Positions 53,185 through 61,128 of a stretch of DNA of 64,000 nt are shown piece by piece; position 1 is the stretch's first letter, and each line of letters opens with the position of its first letter. The notes under the pieces are model-generated. The model was not told the DNA's origin, did not search any database, and saw only the letters and a program-made list of their open reading frames with translations. The position numbers were made by a program, and so were the translations under genes. The stretch spans positions 170,378-234,377 of the forward strand of contig JAQTZZ010000001.1 of assembly GCA_028687545.1 (NCBI GenBank). Reading direction: 5' to 3'. Origin of the DNA: Candidatus Wallbacteria bacterium (GTDB taxonomy: Bacteria > Muiribacteriota > JAQTZZ01).

Positions 53185-54774
53185 ATGGCAATCACTGGCG
53201 CAAAAGGATATCTGGCGATGGTTCTGCATGCTCACCTGCCCTTTGTGCGGCATCCCGAGCATCCGCGATTTATGGAAGAAGACTGGCTTTTCGAGGCCAT
53301 CACAGAAACTTACATCCCGCTTATCGATGCCTATGAAAGAATGATCCAGGACGGCGTGGATTTCCGCATCACCATGTCCTGCACGCCACCATTGATGTGC
53401 ATGCTCAGCGACGAACTGCTGCAGTACCGCTACATTGAGCACCTGACGAGGCTGATCGAACTGGCGGAGAAGGAAGTGATCCGCACCAAGTTTGAACCAG
53501 TCTTCAACGAGCTGGCTGAAATGTATCTGCGCAGGTTCAAGCTCTGCTACCAGATTTTTGTGGAACATTACGACAGGAATCTCCTGAATGCTTTCAAAAA
53601 ATTCCAGGACTTAGGGAAGCTGGAAGTGATCACCTGCACAGGTACGCACGGATTCTTCCCCTTGCTGCTCAATCAGAAAGCCAAGGATGCCTTGCTCTCA
53701 GTCGCTGTGCAGACTTATGAGAAGCATATGGGAAGGAAACCCCGAGGGATCTGGCTTGCTGAATGCGGCTTTCAGCCCGGCGACGAGGAACTCCTTAAGA
53801 AGCACGGTATCCGCTATTTCTTCGTGGACACGCACGGCATACTTTATGGAACACCTCGCCCGAAATACGGCGTATTCGCCCCTGTCTACACCCCGTGCGG
53901 AGTGGCCGCCTTCGGCCGGGACGTGGAATCCTCGAAATCAGTCTGGTCCGCCGAAGAAGGCTATCCGGGCGATTACAATTACCGTGAATTCTACCGTGAC
54001 ATCGGCTGGGACCTGGAACTGGATTATGTGAAACCATACATACACGGCAATATCCGCACCAACACAGGAATCAAATATTACAAGATCACCGGACGCACTG
54101 CGCTGAAAGAGCCTTACAATGAGAAGAAGGCAATGGAGATGGCAGGAAGCCACGCCGCCAACTTCATGTTCAACCGCGACAAGCAGGTCGAGTACCTGCA
54201 CGATTACATGGGGCACAAACCGATCATCATCTCCCCATACGATGCAGAGCTGTTCGGGCACTGGTGGTACGAAGGCCCGAATTTCATCGAATTCCTGCTG
54301 CGCAAAATCCATCAAGCCAGTCAAGCCATGAAAACGATCACTCCTTCGGAATACCTTGACGAGAATCCGCAGAATCAGGTGGTCACTCCCTGCCATTCAA
54401 GCTGGGGCTACAAAGGCTACAGCGAGGTCTGGCTCAACGGCAGCAACCACTGGATCTACCCGCACCTGCATGAAGCGGCGGACCGGATGATTGAGCTTGC
54501 CAACAGATTCAAGCAGGAGTCAGGGCTGCGCAAGAGGGCTCTGAATCAGGCTGCCCGCGAACTGATGCTTGCACAGAGCAGCGACTGGGCCTTTATCATG
54601 AAAACCAATACGACGGTACCATATGCTGTAAAACGCACTGAAGAGCATGTGGAAAACTTCAACCGCCTGTATGGGATGATCATCAGGAATGAGATTGACC
54701 TCAAGTACCTGGAAGATCTGTCATACAGGAACAACATTTTCCCTGATATTGACTTCAGAATTTATTGCGATTAA
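53185..54774 (+). CDS. GH57 1,4-alpha-glucan branching enzyme-like protein
   Basis: This 529-residue enzyme has the GH57 motifs in order: HAHLPFVRHPEH at residues 15-26, GIWLAECGFQPGD at 188-200 with the nucleophile Glu193, and ISPYDAELFGHWWYEG at 349-364 with the acid/base Asp353. A DUF1957-type C-terminal domain carries the helical bundle and SSWGYKGYSEVWLNG. This is the glycogen-branching subgroup of GH57. It probably works on storage alpha-glucan in the cytoplasm. DUF4912 lies upstream in the same direction; an AAGGAG site precedes the ATG. Confidence 0.9.
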   Translation: MAITGAKGYLAMVLHAHLPFVRHPEHPRFMEEDWLFEAITETYIPLIDAYERMIQDGVDFRITMSCTPPLMCMLSDELLQYRYIEHLTRLIELAEKEVIRTKFEPVFNELAEMYLRRFKLCYQIFVEHYDRNLLNAFKKFQDLGKLEVITCTGTHGFFPLLLNQKAKDALLSVAVQTYEKHMGRKPRGIWLAECGFQPGDEELLKKHGIRYFFVDTHGILYGTPRPKYGVFAPVYTPCGVAAFGRDVESSKSVWSAEEGYPGDYNYREFYRDIGWDLELDYVKPYIHGNIRTNTGIKYYKITGRTALKEPYNEKKAMEMAGSHAANFMFNRDKQVEYLHDYMGHKPIIISPYDAELFGHWWYEGPNFIEFLLRKIHQASQAMKTITPSEYLDENPQNQVVTPCHSSWGYKGYSEVWLNGSNHWIYPHLHEAADRMIELANRFKQESGLRKRALNQAARELMLAQSSDWAFIMKTNTTVPYAVKRTEEHVENFNRLYGMIIRNEIDLKYLEDLSYRNNIFPDIDFRIYCD

Positions 54775-54784
54775 ACTGAACGGC

Positions 54785-54928
54785 ATGTTTGAAAATTACA
54801 AGAAATACGGAATCATCCTGGGATTTTTCTTTTTCGTCCATTATTACCTGATCCTGAAGGTTTTTCCTTTGGCTTTGAAGAGATTCGTGAGAATCCTGGA
54901 CAGATTCATGGCAAAGAAGGAACAGTGA
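54785..54928 (+). CDS. 47-residue membrane peptide between GH57 and response regulator
   Basis: The product opens MFENYKKYGIILGFFFFVHYY and ends VRILDRFMAKKEQ. One hydrophobic helix (residues 8-26) is followed by a basic helix. The start lies 10 bases after the GH57 stop; the last four bases overlap the GTG of the response regulator. The ribosome site is weak, so translation would need coupling. Short membrane proteins of this type are easily missed. Low certainty. Confidence 0.45.
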   Translation: MFENYKKYGIILGFFFFVHYYLILKVFPLALKRFVRILDRFMAKKEQ

Positions 54929-55344
54929 ATCTTCAGACCGCAGGTGATTTTGACGGATTGAAAAAGAACGGCGAGAAATTCCGCTTTCTGATAGTGGATG
55001 ATTCCCCTTTTATACTCAGGCAAATGGAGCGCTTCCTGGAAGAGATCCATTGTGAAGTGGCGGGTACTGCGTCCAACGGAGCTGAAGCCATCAAGGCCTA
55101 TCTCAAGGTCAAGCCTGATGTTGTGACCATGGATGTCACAATGCCTGAAATGGATGGAATGGAAGCGCTGGCAGAACTGCTCAAGCTTGACCCCAAAGCT
55201 AGAGTGATCATGGTTTCAGCCCACGGAAATGAAAACGTTGTGCGCGAATCCATCACCCGTGGTGCCACCCATTTTATTCTCAAGCCCCTGACTCTATCCA
55301 AAATCAGGGAAACACTGGTCCCGATCCTCGAAAAAATCGCCTGA
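54925..55344 (+). CDS. CheY-like single-domain response regulator
   Basis: This 139-residue protein starts at GTG 54925 (overlap with the peptide ahead) and consists of one receiver domain after a short N-terminal extension. Asp25 and Asp26 form the acidic pocket, Asp70 in VVTMDVTMPEMDGMEAL is the phosphorylation site, and Ser98 in MVSAHG and the Lys in LKPLT complete the active site. No output domain exists, as in CheY-type signalling or allosteric regulators. No histidine kinase is in the window. Confidence 0.92.
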   Translation: MNLQTAGDFDGLKKNGEKFRFLIVDDSPFILRQMERFLEEIHCEVAGTASNGAEAIKAYLKVKPDVVTMDVTMPEMDGMEALAELLKLDPKARVIMVSAHGNENVVRESITRGATHFILKPLTLSKIRETLVPILEKIA

Positions 55345-55386
55345 ACCCCGAATCTGCTCCAGATGGTACCGTGGTTTAGAGGTATC

Positions 55387-55415
55387 TTGACATCAATCCT
55401 GTAGTTGATTAAAAT
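55387..55415 (+). promoter_or_regulatory. Promoter of tRNA-Gln/tRNA-Glu unit
   Basis: TTGACA (55387-55392), a 17-base spacer and TAAAAT (55410-55415) form a near-consensus sigma-70 promoter ending 11 bases ahead of tRNA-Gln. It gives one transcript for both tRNAs. Confidence 0.75.
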
Positions 55416-55426
55416 TTCTTCCACGC

Positions 55427-55500
55427 TGGGGTATTGTCTAATGGTAGGACGACAGACTCTGGATCTGTTTGTGGTGGTTCGAGCCCATCTACCCCAGCCA
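55427..55500 (+). tRNA. tRNA-Gln (anticodon CTG)
   Basis: The acceptor stem TGGGGTA/TACCCCA, D-arm with AATGGTA, anticodon stem ACAGA/TCTGT around loop CTCTGGA (anticodon CTG), T-arm with GGTTCGAGCC and encoded CCA are present. Opening with T rather than G at position 1 is normal for tRNA-Gln. It is followed nine bases later by tRNA-Glu. Confidence 0.95.
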
Positions 55501-55509
55501 ACTATCTCT

Positions 55510-55585
55510 GGCCCCATCGTCTAGTGGCCCAGGACAGCGGCCTCTCACGCCGCAAACAGGGGTTCGATCCCCCTTGGGGCTACCA
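55510..55585 (+). tRNA. tRNA-Glu (anticodon CTC), attachment site of island
   Basis: Acceptor GGCCCCA pairs with TGGGGCT (a G-T pair at the end), D-arm contains CTAGTGGCCCAGGAC, anticodon stem GCGGC/GCCGC encloses CTCTCAC (anticodon CTC), T-arm is AGGGG TTCGATC CCCCT, then discriminator A and encoded CCA. The recombinase reading frame on the other strand runs into this gene and stops inside it at 55545. That is the arrangement left by site-specific integration at a tRNA 3' end. The tRNA remains intact. Confidence 0.95.
55545..55585. mobile_element. attL-like junction at tRNA-Glu 3' end
   Basis: The junction between chromosome and island lies within or at the end of tRNA-Glu, judged from the recombinase frame extending across it and the change to AT-rich sequence just right of it. 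The matching attR copy of the tRNA 3' end is not seen up to 64000, so the island end lies beyond the window. The exact crossover bases cannot be given without attR. Confidence 0.6.
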
Positions 55586-57047
55586 CATGTTTTTGGTAGA
55601 ATTTTTTGAGCTGTATTCTGTTGAACAGTAACAGGGTTTTATGGGTTCGAAGTCCACTTTCCCCATAGCTCGCACCTTCAGGCAGAATTAGTCTCTGTAT
55701 TGCTGTTTTTATTGATGGTTGAGCATTATTCCAAAGTTTCGAACAATTTTTTAAGATCCCCCGGATAAAATTCAAACATCCATTCAAGTCAAATGTATCA
55801 TCTACTACTATTTTAGTATCGTTTTTTAGATTGTAAATTTTCTCGATTGTATCACTATATAGCGTTTTATAGGTATCAGGATCAATTGTTCCGCTCATCA
55901 GCAGTTCCAATATTTTCTTTTTCTTCTCTTCCAGTACTGTAATCTGTTTCTTTATCTTCACAATTGTTAAATTAGTCATATTGTGGCTTTTGTTGTGGGT
56001 TTTGTTTGCAAGGTCTTCATAGAGTTCGAACAGTGTATCGTTTGGCTCGTTTTTATCGAGAAATTCCATGAACATTTTCTCAAGCTCTTCTTTCCTGATT
56101 CTGTAGCTGCAGCCTTTTGTACGGCAGTGATAATATGGATACAATTTGCCCAGTTTTCCCCTTGAATATGATCCAGTCAAATTGCATTTACATTTCGGGC
56201 ATTTGAAGGTGGTTTTCAATGGGAAATGGCTCCCAATATCCCCCTTGGGAGCAAAATCGAGCTGTGGGCCTTTTAACAGGCTCTGGACGCTATAAAATGT
56301 ATCTTTGGAGATCAATGGTTTGTGTATCCCTTCAATCTCTTGTGGGAACCATGAAATTTTGATGATTCCGGCATACAGAGGGTTGGTCAGTATCCGATAA
56401 ATTAGGTTCTTTGACAACTTTATGAAGCCCTTTTGATGTAATGTCTCAGCAATTTCAGTCTTTGTGTATATTCCCATCTCTGCCATCCTGTAAGCCTCAA
56501 TAACAAACTTGCATTCTTCGTTAGGAATTATTATGGGCCTGTGGTGTTCATCGAGTGAATTTGTATATCCTGTTGGAGCCATCCAGCACCATCTGCCCTC
56601 TAAAACAGCCTCTTTCATACCTCCGACTGTCCTCTCTCTTCGCTGGTCATTGTCAAATTGAGCTATAGCTGCAATCATGTTCTTGGTTAGCTTTCCAGCA
56701 GGAGAGTCATCAGCCTGTTCTGTAACAGACTCCACATCTATCCCGAACTTGCTAAATAGTGTAATGAGTGCAGTATAATCAACCATGTTTCTGGCCAACC
56801 GGTCTAACTTATACACTATGACTACTTTTGCTTTCGAGGGGTTACTTGAAATGAAGTCCAAGAGCAGTTTAAGCTGAGTTCTGTCTATCGTCTTTGCACT
56901 CTCCCCCTCTTCCCGGAACTGCCTGATAACTTCGTAACCACATCTCTTTGCATATTCTATGCATGCCTTCTCCTGGATGTCTAAGCTATAACCTAGCTCT
57001 GCTTGCTCTTTGGTGGATACGCGACAGTAAATGATTGAATTTTTCAT
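55545..57047 (-). CDS. Large serine recombinase, integrase of the island
   Basis: This 500-residue serine recombinase has a resolvase domain with the nucleophile Ser11 in [15 protein letters not shown], a KLDRLARN-type helix E near residue 82, and a Recombinase domain (GYTNSLDEHHRPIIIPNEE near residue 160). A zinc ribbon is formed by CPKCKC and CRTKGC near residues 280-315, followed by a coiled-coil helix to about 430. The last residues, VAPRGIEPLFAA, are encoded by the tRNA-Glu 3' half on the opposite strand, so the real C-terminus is defined by the attachment junction. It would cut and rejoin the att sites to insert or release the element. Confidence 0.9.
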   Translation of the reverse strand: MKNSIIYCRVSTKEQAELGYSLDIQEKACIEYAKRCGYEVIRQFREEGESAKTIDRTQLKLLLDFISSNPSKAKVVIVYKLDRLARNMVDYTALITLFSKFGIDVESVTEQADDSPAGKLTKNMIAAIAQFDNDQRRERTVGGMKEAVLEGRWCWMAPTGYTNSLDEHHRPIIIPNEECKFVIEAYRMAEMGIYTKTEIAETLHQKGFIKLSKNLIYRILTNPLYAGIIKISWFPQEIEGIHKPLISKDTFYSVQSLLKGPQLDFAPKGDIGSHFPLKTTFKCPKCKCNLTGSYSRGKLGKLYPYYHCRTKGCSYRIRKEELEKMFMEFLDKNEPNDTLFELYEDLANKTHNKSHNMTNLTIVKIKKQITVLEEKKKKILELLMSGTIDPDTYKTLYSDTIEKIYNLKNDTKIVVDDTFDLNGCLNFIRGILKNCSKLWNNAQPSIKTAIQRLILPEGASYGESGLRTHKTLLLFNRIQLKKFYQKHVVAPRGIEPLFAA

Positions 57048-57061
57048 TATAATGTTAGAGA

Positions 57062-57655
57062 TTAATTATTGAAAATCTTTTCAACCAATCTGTAAACAGT
57101 ACTCCCATAGGTATGCGGCCAGTCAATGCAAGGTGGATTATCTTTTGCTTTGGCTCTAGATATAGCATTTATTATATTTTCTTCCGTGAATATCTTTGCT
57201 GGTGAAGCTTTACCACAGTCAGGAATATACTTACTCAATCGTTCTCTACAATCACGAACTGATGAAACACCTGCTCCATCTTCAAAGTGAAGCAGTTGCC
57301 AATACTCAAAGTTTGGATTACTTAGTGCAAAACCGTAGTTTACTTTAGTTTTGGCCCATGCAACAAGCGGCTTTAATTGTTCGTCAGTCCATCGGTCTTT
57401 GTCAATCACAAGCCAGGCCTCATCAGTTTTACGCAGAGATTCAATTTTTAAATACTCCTTGAGCCTATTAAGAACTCGCGGAGGTGCACTATTATGCTCA
57501 TTTTTAAGACACTTGATCTTTACAATCAGTTCCCCCCGATTGAAACGGTTGAAATACATCGGCTCAGTCTTTTCGCCTTCTGAAGCAATCACAAATAATT
57601 TCTTATACCTTCTTTCTCCAAGTTTTCTCTGAAATCTACCCTTTTGTTTCATCAC
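57062..57655 (-). CDS. rloB: RloB/AbiLii-family defence protein
   Basis: This 197-residue protein matches the RloB pattern: FVIASEGEKTEPMYFNRFN near residue 21, a TOPRIM-like acidic set (AWLVIDKDRWTDEQL near residue 80) and FALSNPNFEYWQLLHFED near residue 110. In known abortive-infection systems (AbiL) this gene pairs with an RloA-type ATPase. It starts nine bases after the RloA-like gene ends, so the two are co-transcribed. It is probably the nuclease-type effector, an inference from the TOPRIM-like motifs. Confidence 0.8.
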   Translation of the reverse strand: MMKQKGRFQRKLGERRYKKLFVIASEGEKTEPMYFNRFNRGELIVKIKCLKNEHNSAPPRVLNRLKEYLKIESLRKTDEAWLVIDKDRWTDEQLKPLVAWAKTKVNYGFALSNPNFEYWQLLHFEDGAGVSSVRDCRERLSKYIPDCGKASPAKIFTEENIINAISRAKAKDNPPCIDWPHTYGSTVYRLVEKIFNN

Positions 57656-57664
57656 ATTCCTCGA

Positions 57665-58975
57665 CTATCCTGCATTGTTATCGCTGATATCAATTCTTGG
57701 TACTCCACCAAGCCGTCCCTGGAGATAGCTTTTACGAATGTCTTTGTCATATCTTACGTCTTTGAATTCACTGAAAGAAAACAATTTTGATGACCCATCA
57801 GCACTTCTTTCTGTAACCCACATTTCGTCTCTGCGCATCAAAGTCTGATCCATCAGCTGAAGATCGTGAGTAGTAAAAAGGAGTTGTGCTCTACTATCTG
57901 GAGTGCAAAATCCTAAATACTGCTCGATCAAATCTCTTGTTACAAGCGAATGTAAGCTTCGGTCAAGCTCATCGATTATAAAAACCCCTTTGCTATTATG
58001 CCTACAGATGTCCAGAAAGCCTGGAAGTAGGTCTATTAATCTCCTCGAACCATCAGACTCATCAACCAAATCAAATTTGACATCACTTCCACTCTGGTTA
58101 CGGTGATAGGCCACGAGTTTACTTACAGTGACATTTGTTCCATCATTTTTTACCAGAAGGCGATCTCCAAGGGGTTCAATGCATACAGTGGTCGATTTAC
58201 CGATTGGAACACTCTCCAATATTTTTGATCTTAATCCCTCTGGAAAGGGAATACTTTCAATTTTAATTTCTTCGGTACCCACATGATTAATACCTGTATC
58301 CAATCTATTTAACAATAAATTAAAATCTGTATAAAGGGGATTCGTTCTATCGGATACATGGTCGAAAGGCTGAAATATTGAATCTGGTGAAGCCAAAGTT
58401 AAATTCTTAAACCAATTAAAAACTGGTTTATAATTCTCGACTTTCTGTAATACCGAATTGGTAAGGAAAAGCTGATTTTTTCTGGTCCCTTTAAATGCAT
58501 AGTTCAGGTGGTCATTTTTTTCTAATTCTTTATTGGGCATTAGAGAGTCAAGCTGTCTGTGAAAAAGCACTTTCTCACCAGACCCTGTGACAAGTAACAG
58601 CTTCTCTTCCTGGACCGCTTCTCGCGACACTGCAAATTCATATACATAGACAGTATCATCAGTCAGAATTTCAAAGGTGAATCGAACCGGTTTGGCCAAA
58701 TTCTCATTATCGAGTAGATAAGGACGTATCCAAATTGGCATATCTAATCCACTGCCATAAAGGACAAAGTTTTTAGAAAATTCCAGGGCTTTATAAAAAC
58801 TGCTTTTTCCGGAAGCGTTGCCGCCATAAAGAGCTGCAATAGGTAGTATCCTTGTTCTGTATTTGTTAAGTTTAGGTACTCTTTCGCCGTGCTGGCGTTC
58901 GCTGGTGGCAATCATTGACAGCGTACTACGGTCTCTGAAAGACATCCAATTTTCTACTGAAAATTTGAGTAGCAT
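57665..58975 (-). CDS. rloA: RloA/AbiLi-family ATPase
   Basis: This 436-residue protein is of the SMC/OLD-like ATPase type. Walker A is YGGNASGKSSF at residues 50-60, with the family opening FSVENWMSFRDRSTLSMIA. The signature-type loop DESDGSRRLIDLLPGFLD and Walker B FIIDELDRSLHSLVTRDLI lie near residues 310-350, then LLFTTHDLQLMD with the switch His. It is the sensor or motor partner of RloB. The arrangement recalls phage abortive infection system AbiL. No other defence gene is in the same operon. Confidence 0.85.
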   Translation of the reverse strand: MLLKFSVENWMSFRDRSTLSMIATSERQHGERVPKLNKYRTRILPIAALYGGNASGKSSFYKALEFSKNFVLYGSGLDMPIWIRPYLLDNENLAKPVRFTFEILTDDTVYVYEFAVSREAVQEEKLLLVTGSGEKVLFHRQLDSLMPNKELEKNDHLNYAFKGTRKNQLFLTNSVLQKVENYKPVFNWFKNLTLASPDSIFQPFDHVSDRTNPLYTDFNLLLNRLDTGINHVGTEEIKIESIPFPEGLRSKILESVPIGKSTTVCIEPLGDRLLVKNDGTNVTVSKLVAYHRNQSGSDVKFDLVDESDGSRRLIDLLPGFLDICRHNSKGVFIIDELDRSLHSLVTRDLIEQYLGFCTPDSRAQLLFTTHDLQLMDQTLMRRDEMWVTERSADGSSKLFSFSEFKDVRYDKDIRKSYLQGRLGGVPRIDISDNNAG

Positions 58976-59174
58976 TGGTTACCCCGAATGAGAATTTATC
59001 TCATTATACGTACTAATTATTTCGAAATACAACTAAAATTACAATTCAAGATTAATTTGTGTCATTCTATCCTGAAATATGTTCTTTAATCATTTTGAAA
59101 AGAAGTTTTATAAATCAGGATAAATTGTTTGATCTTACAACCTTGATATTGAGGATCTGGGATAAAATCTCTTC
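58976..59174. other. AT-rich gap upstream of RloA gene
   Basis: About 200 AT-rich bases with no gene. A promoter for rloA-rloB on the minus strand must be here, but I cannot choose a single good pair of boxes. The right border abuts the HsdR remnant. Confidence 0.35.
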
Positions 59175-59473
59175 TCACTCCTCCACCCAATGATCTGCCA
59201 TCACCTCAGCCTGCTTCAGTACCGTCACCACCGCCTTCTGCTGCTTATCCGGCGGATATCCATGCTTGTTCAGTGTCCGCTTCACAATGACCATGAGCTT
59301 AGCTCTTGCACTCTCCTTAATCGTCCAGTCTATGGTTGTATTCTTGCGGACCTTGTCAGCTATCTCTTTGGCAATGGTTTTCAGTATCTCATCCCCCAGG
59401 ATCTTCACAGCGCTGTCATTGGTCTCCAGTGCTGAATAGAAGGCGAATTCATCCTTGGTCAGTTTCAGTCCTG
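59175..59473 (-). pseudogene. HsdR C-terminal remnant (type I restriction)
   Basis: The frame ending at 59175 gives [20 protein letters not shown], then [19 protein letters not shown], a match in pattern to the last part of type I restriction HsdR (typical ...[15 protein letters not shown]...VRKNVTIDWTVRESVRAKLR...KYGYPPDKQ...). The motor and nuclease domains are missing. At its upstream end (about 59473) it is joined to the first codons of a recombinase. It is a decayed restriction gene. The remaining 77-residue stretch from an internal GTG at 59408 could still be translated, but is most likely inactive. Confidence 0.75.
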
Positions 59474-59536
59474 GCTGTAACCAAGCTCTGCTTGCTCTTT
59501 GGTGGATACGTGGCAGTAAATAATGGAGTTTTTCAT
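59465..59536 (-). pseudogene. 5' remnant of a second serine recombinase
   Basis: From ATG 59536 the frame reads [20 protein letters not shown], then S-Q-D and a stop. It matches the N-terminus of the intact recombinase at 57047 except for an Arg9-to-His change and several silent base changes, then breaks off. After the break the sequence is HsdR. The second copy is therefore a cousin, not a recent duplicate. The two remnants form a deletion scar. Confidence 0.8.
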
Positions 59537-59621
59537 TTCGTTATACCTCGATAAGTTCCCACGCACATACCATTAAAGTAAATTCGATTTGGCTATAGCC
59601 GTCAAGCTGAATTTTATCTAC

Positions 59622-61112
59622 CTAATCCCTCTTTAAATCCAGTTTGTTTTCTTTCAACCAGAAGAAGTGAATAGCTACAAAGCGCCATACAGCATCAACA
59701 AGATTGCGAAATACTTCGATTAAATAATCATTTTCTGCTGAGCCCAATGATTTTAAAGTTCCACTGAGATTTCCAATCACTTCCATTTCAATAAAATGAT
59801 CAGAAGTTTTTTTTGAGTTTACTAATTCCATCAAAAGGGTATTAATAATAGGTGTCACATTCCCCTGACATTCCAAAAGAGTTTTTGCAGCGAGATGAAC
59901 TGAGTCGATCATTGGGTCGAGTTTGAAATTACTTTCTGAAACATACCTGTATTGCTCAACAGCAGAAATAATAGGAGCGATACTTTCCAAACGCTTAAAC
60001 GGTTCTACTTTGTTGTCGCTGAGGATTCTGCTAATTCCTAGGAACCTTTCTCCATTGGTAAAAAATTTGTCTGCTAGATTTGAATTTTCCGCTAAATCGG
60101 CTCCAGTTAGAAGCGTTCCTAGACATAGTTGAAAAATTTGACGTCCATACGAAAGAAGAGATTGATACTCTCGCCAGTCTTTAGTTTTACTTGATTCTTT
60201 GACTATAAACTTTAATACCTGAGAATCCCCTGCATGCACAATTTGTGAACGAGTATCATAGAATTGCCTTGCCCAGTCCTGCAGCCTTGGAATTCTTCCT
60301 AGAAGTAATGATATCGTGTCAACAAAACGATCAGTTTTTTCACTTGACGGCAAGGCTAACATCGATTCAAAAGCTATTGAGAGATCTACAATCGCAGCTG
60401 CATGGGTGTTGGCCTCACTGTTTGCGGCATTAAACCACTGCAGGGCATTGAAAACACGTTCCGAGGTGTTAGTTTTTTCTTTAGTCAGGAGTTCATAAAG
60501 TAATCGATAATCGCATCTGATACTTTTCGCAATACCAACGGTGGCGCACAAATTCTGTGAATTATTTAGAGATGGATTAGGTATCGGCCCATATAAGCGT
60601 GAGCCTCTTGAAACCCAAAAGGGATGTTTGAAATTATACATGCCTGCATATCCATCAATTTCACCGCGTTCATCAGCAATTAATTCTGATGATTTCTGAA
60701 CTTCTTCTACATGATCATGTGGGCTAACTAGACTCTTGGATATTTTCCCGGGTGAAAAAACTGCCATACTTGCGGTTTCCGGGGCCAGGAAGATATCCCC
60801 AAACTCATGTCGAGGGCTTGCATAGATGTATGCTACAAAGGCTTGAATGTTTTTTAGCTTTTCAAAATGATCCCTCGGATGGTCCATGTCTATGTAGGGT
60901 ATAAAAGCGTAAGATGCTGCTTTAATTTGAAGGTTATCTTTTAAAAACAGCATGTTAACAATTTCGTCCACCAATACTTTTTGTTCAGCGGTTAACCCAT
61001 TTGTATCATCTGTAGAACTAAACAAAATTTTCCCAATGGTGACTGGTTTTTTTGTTTTCAAAAATGGAAATACTGCTAAACTAAATTTTTGGTTTTGATT
61101 GTGCATTTTCAT
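59622..61112 (-). CDS. HEPN-motif protein (ApeA-like), putative defence RNase
   Basis: This 496-residue protein has no membrane span. A HEPN-type active motif, R-x4-H, is at Arg288-His293 (YDTRSQIVHAGDS), preceded by helices with DLSIAFESMLAL and SLLLGRIPRLQDWARQFYD. This is the pattern of Apea-like HEPN domains, which are often toxic RNases in phage defence. The N-terminal 200 residues (LAVFPFLKTKKPVTIG...) have no match I can name. The C-terminal 200 residues are helical. It starts 16 bases downstream of the next gene's stop, in the same direction, so the pair is likely co-expressed. Confidence 0.6.
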   Translation of the reverse strand: MKMHNQNQKFSLAVFPFLKTKKPVTIGKILFSSTDDTNGLTAEQKVLVDEIVNMLFLKDNLQIKAASYAFIPYIDMDHPRDHFEKLKNIQAFVAYIYASPRHEFGDIFLAPETASMAVFSPGKISKSLVSPHDHVEEVQKSSELIADERGEIDGYAGMYNFKHPFWVSRGSRLYGPIPNPSLNNSQNLCATVGIAKSIRCDYRLLYELLTKEKTNTSERVFNALQWFNAANSEANTHAAAIVDLSIAFESMLALPSSEKTDRFVDTISLLLGRIPRLQDWARQFYDTRSQIVHAGDSQVLKFIVKESSKTKDWREYQSLLSYGRQIFQLCLGTLLTGADLAENSNLADKFFTNGERFLGISRILSDNKVEPFKRLESIAPIISAVEQYRYVSESNFKLDPMIDSVHLAAKTLLECQGNVTPIINTLLMELVNSKKTSDHFIEMEVIGNLSGTLKSLGSAENDYLIEVFRNLVDAVWRFVAIHFFWLKENKLDLKRD

Positions 61113-61128
61113 TTTCTTTCATGTGTTT

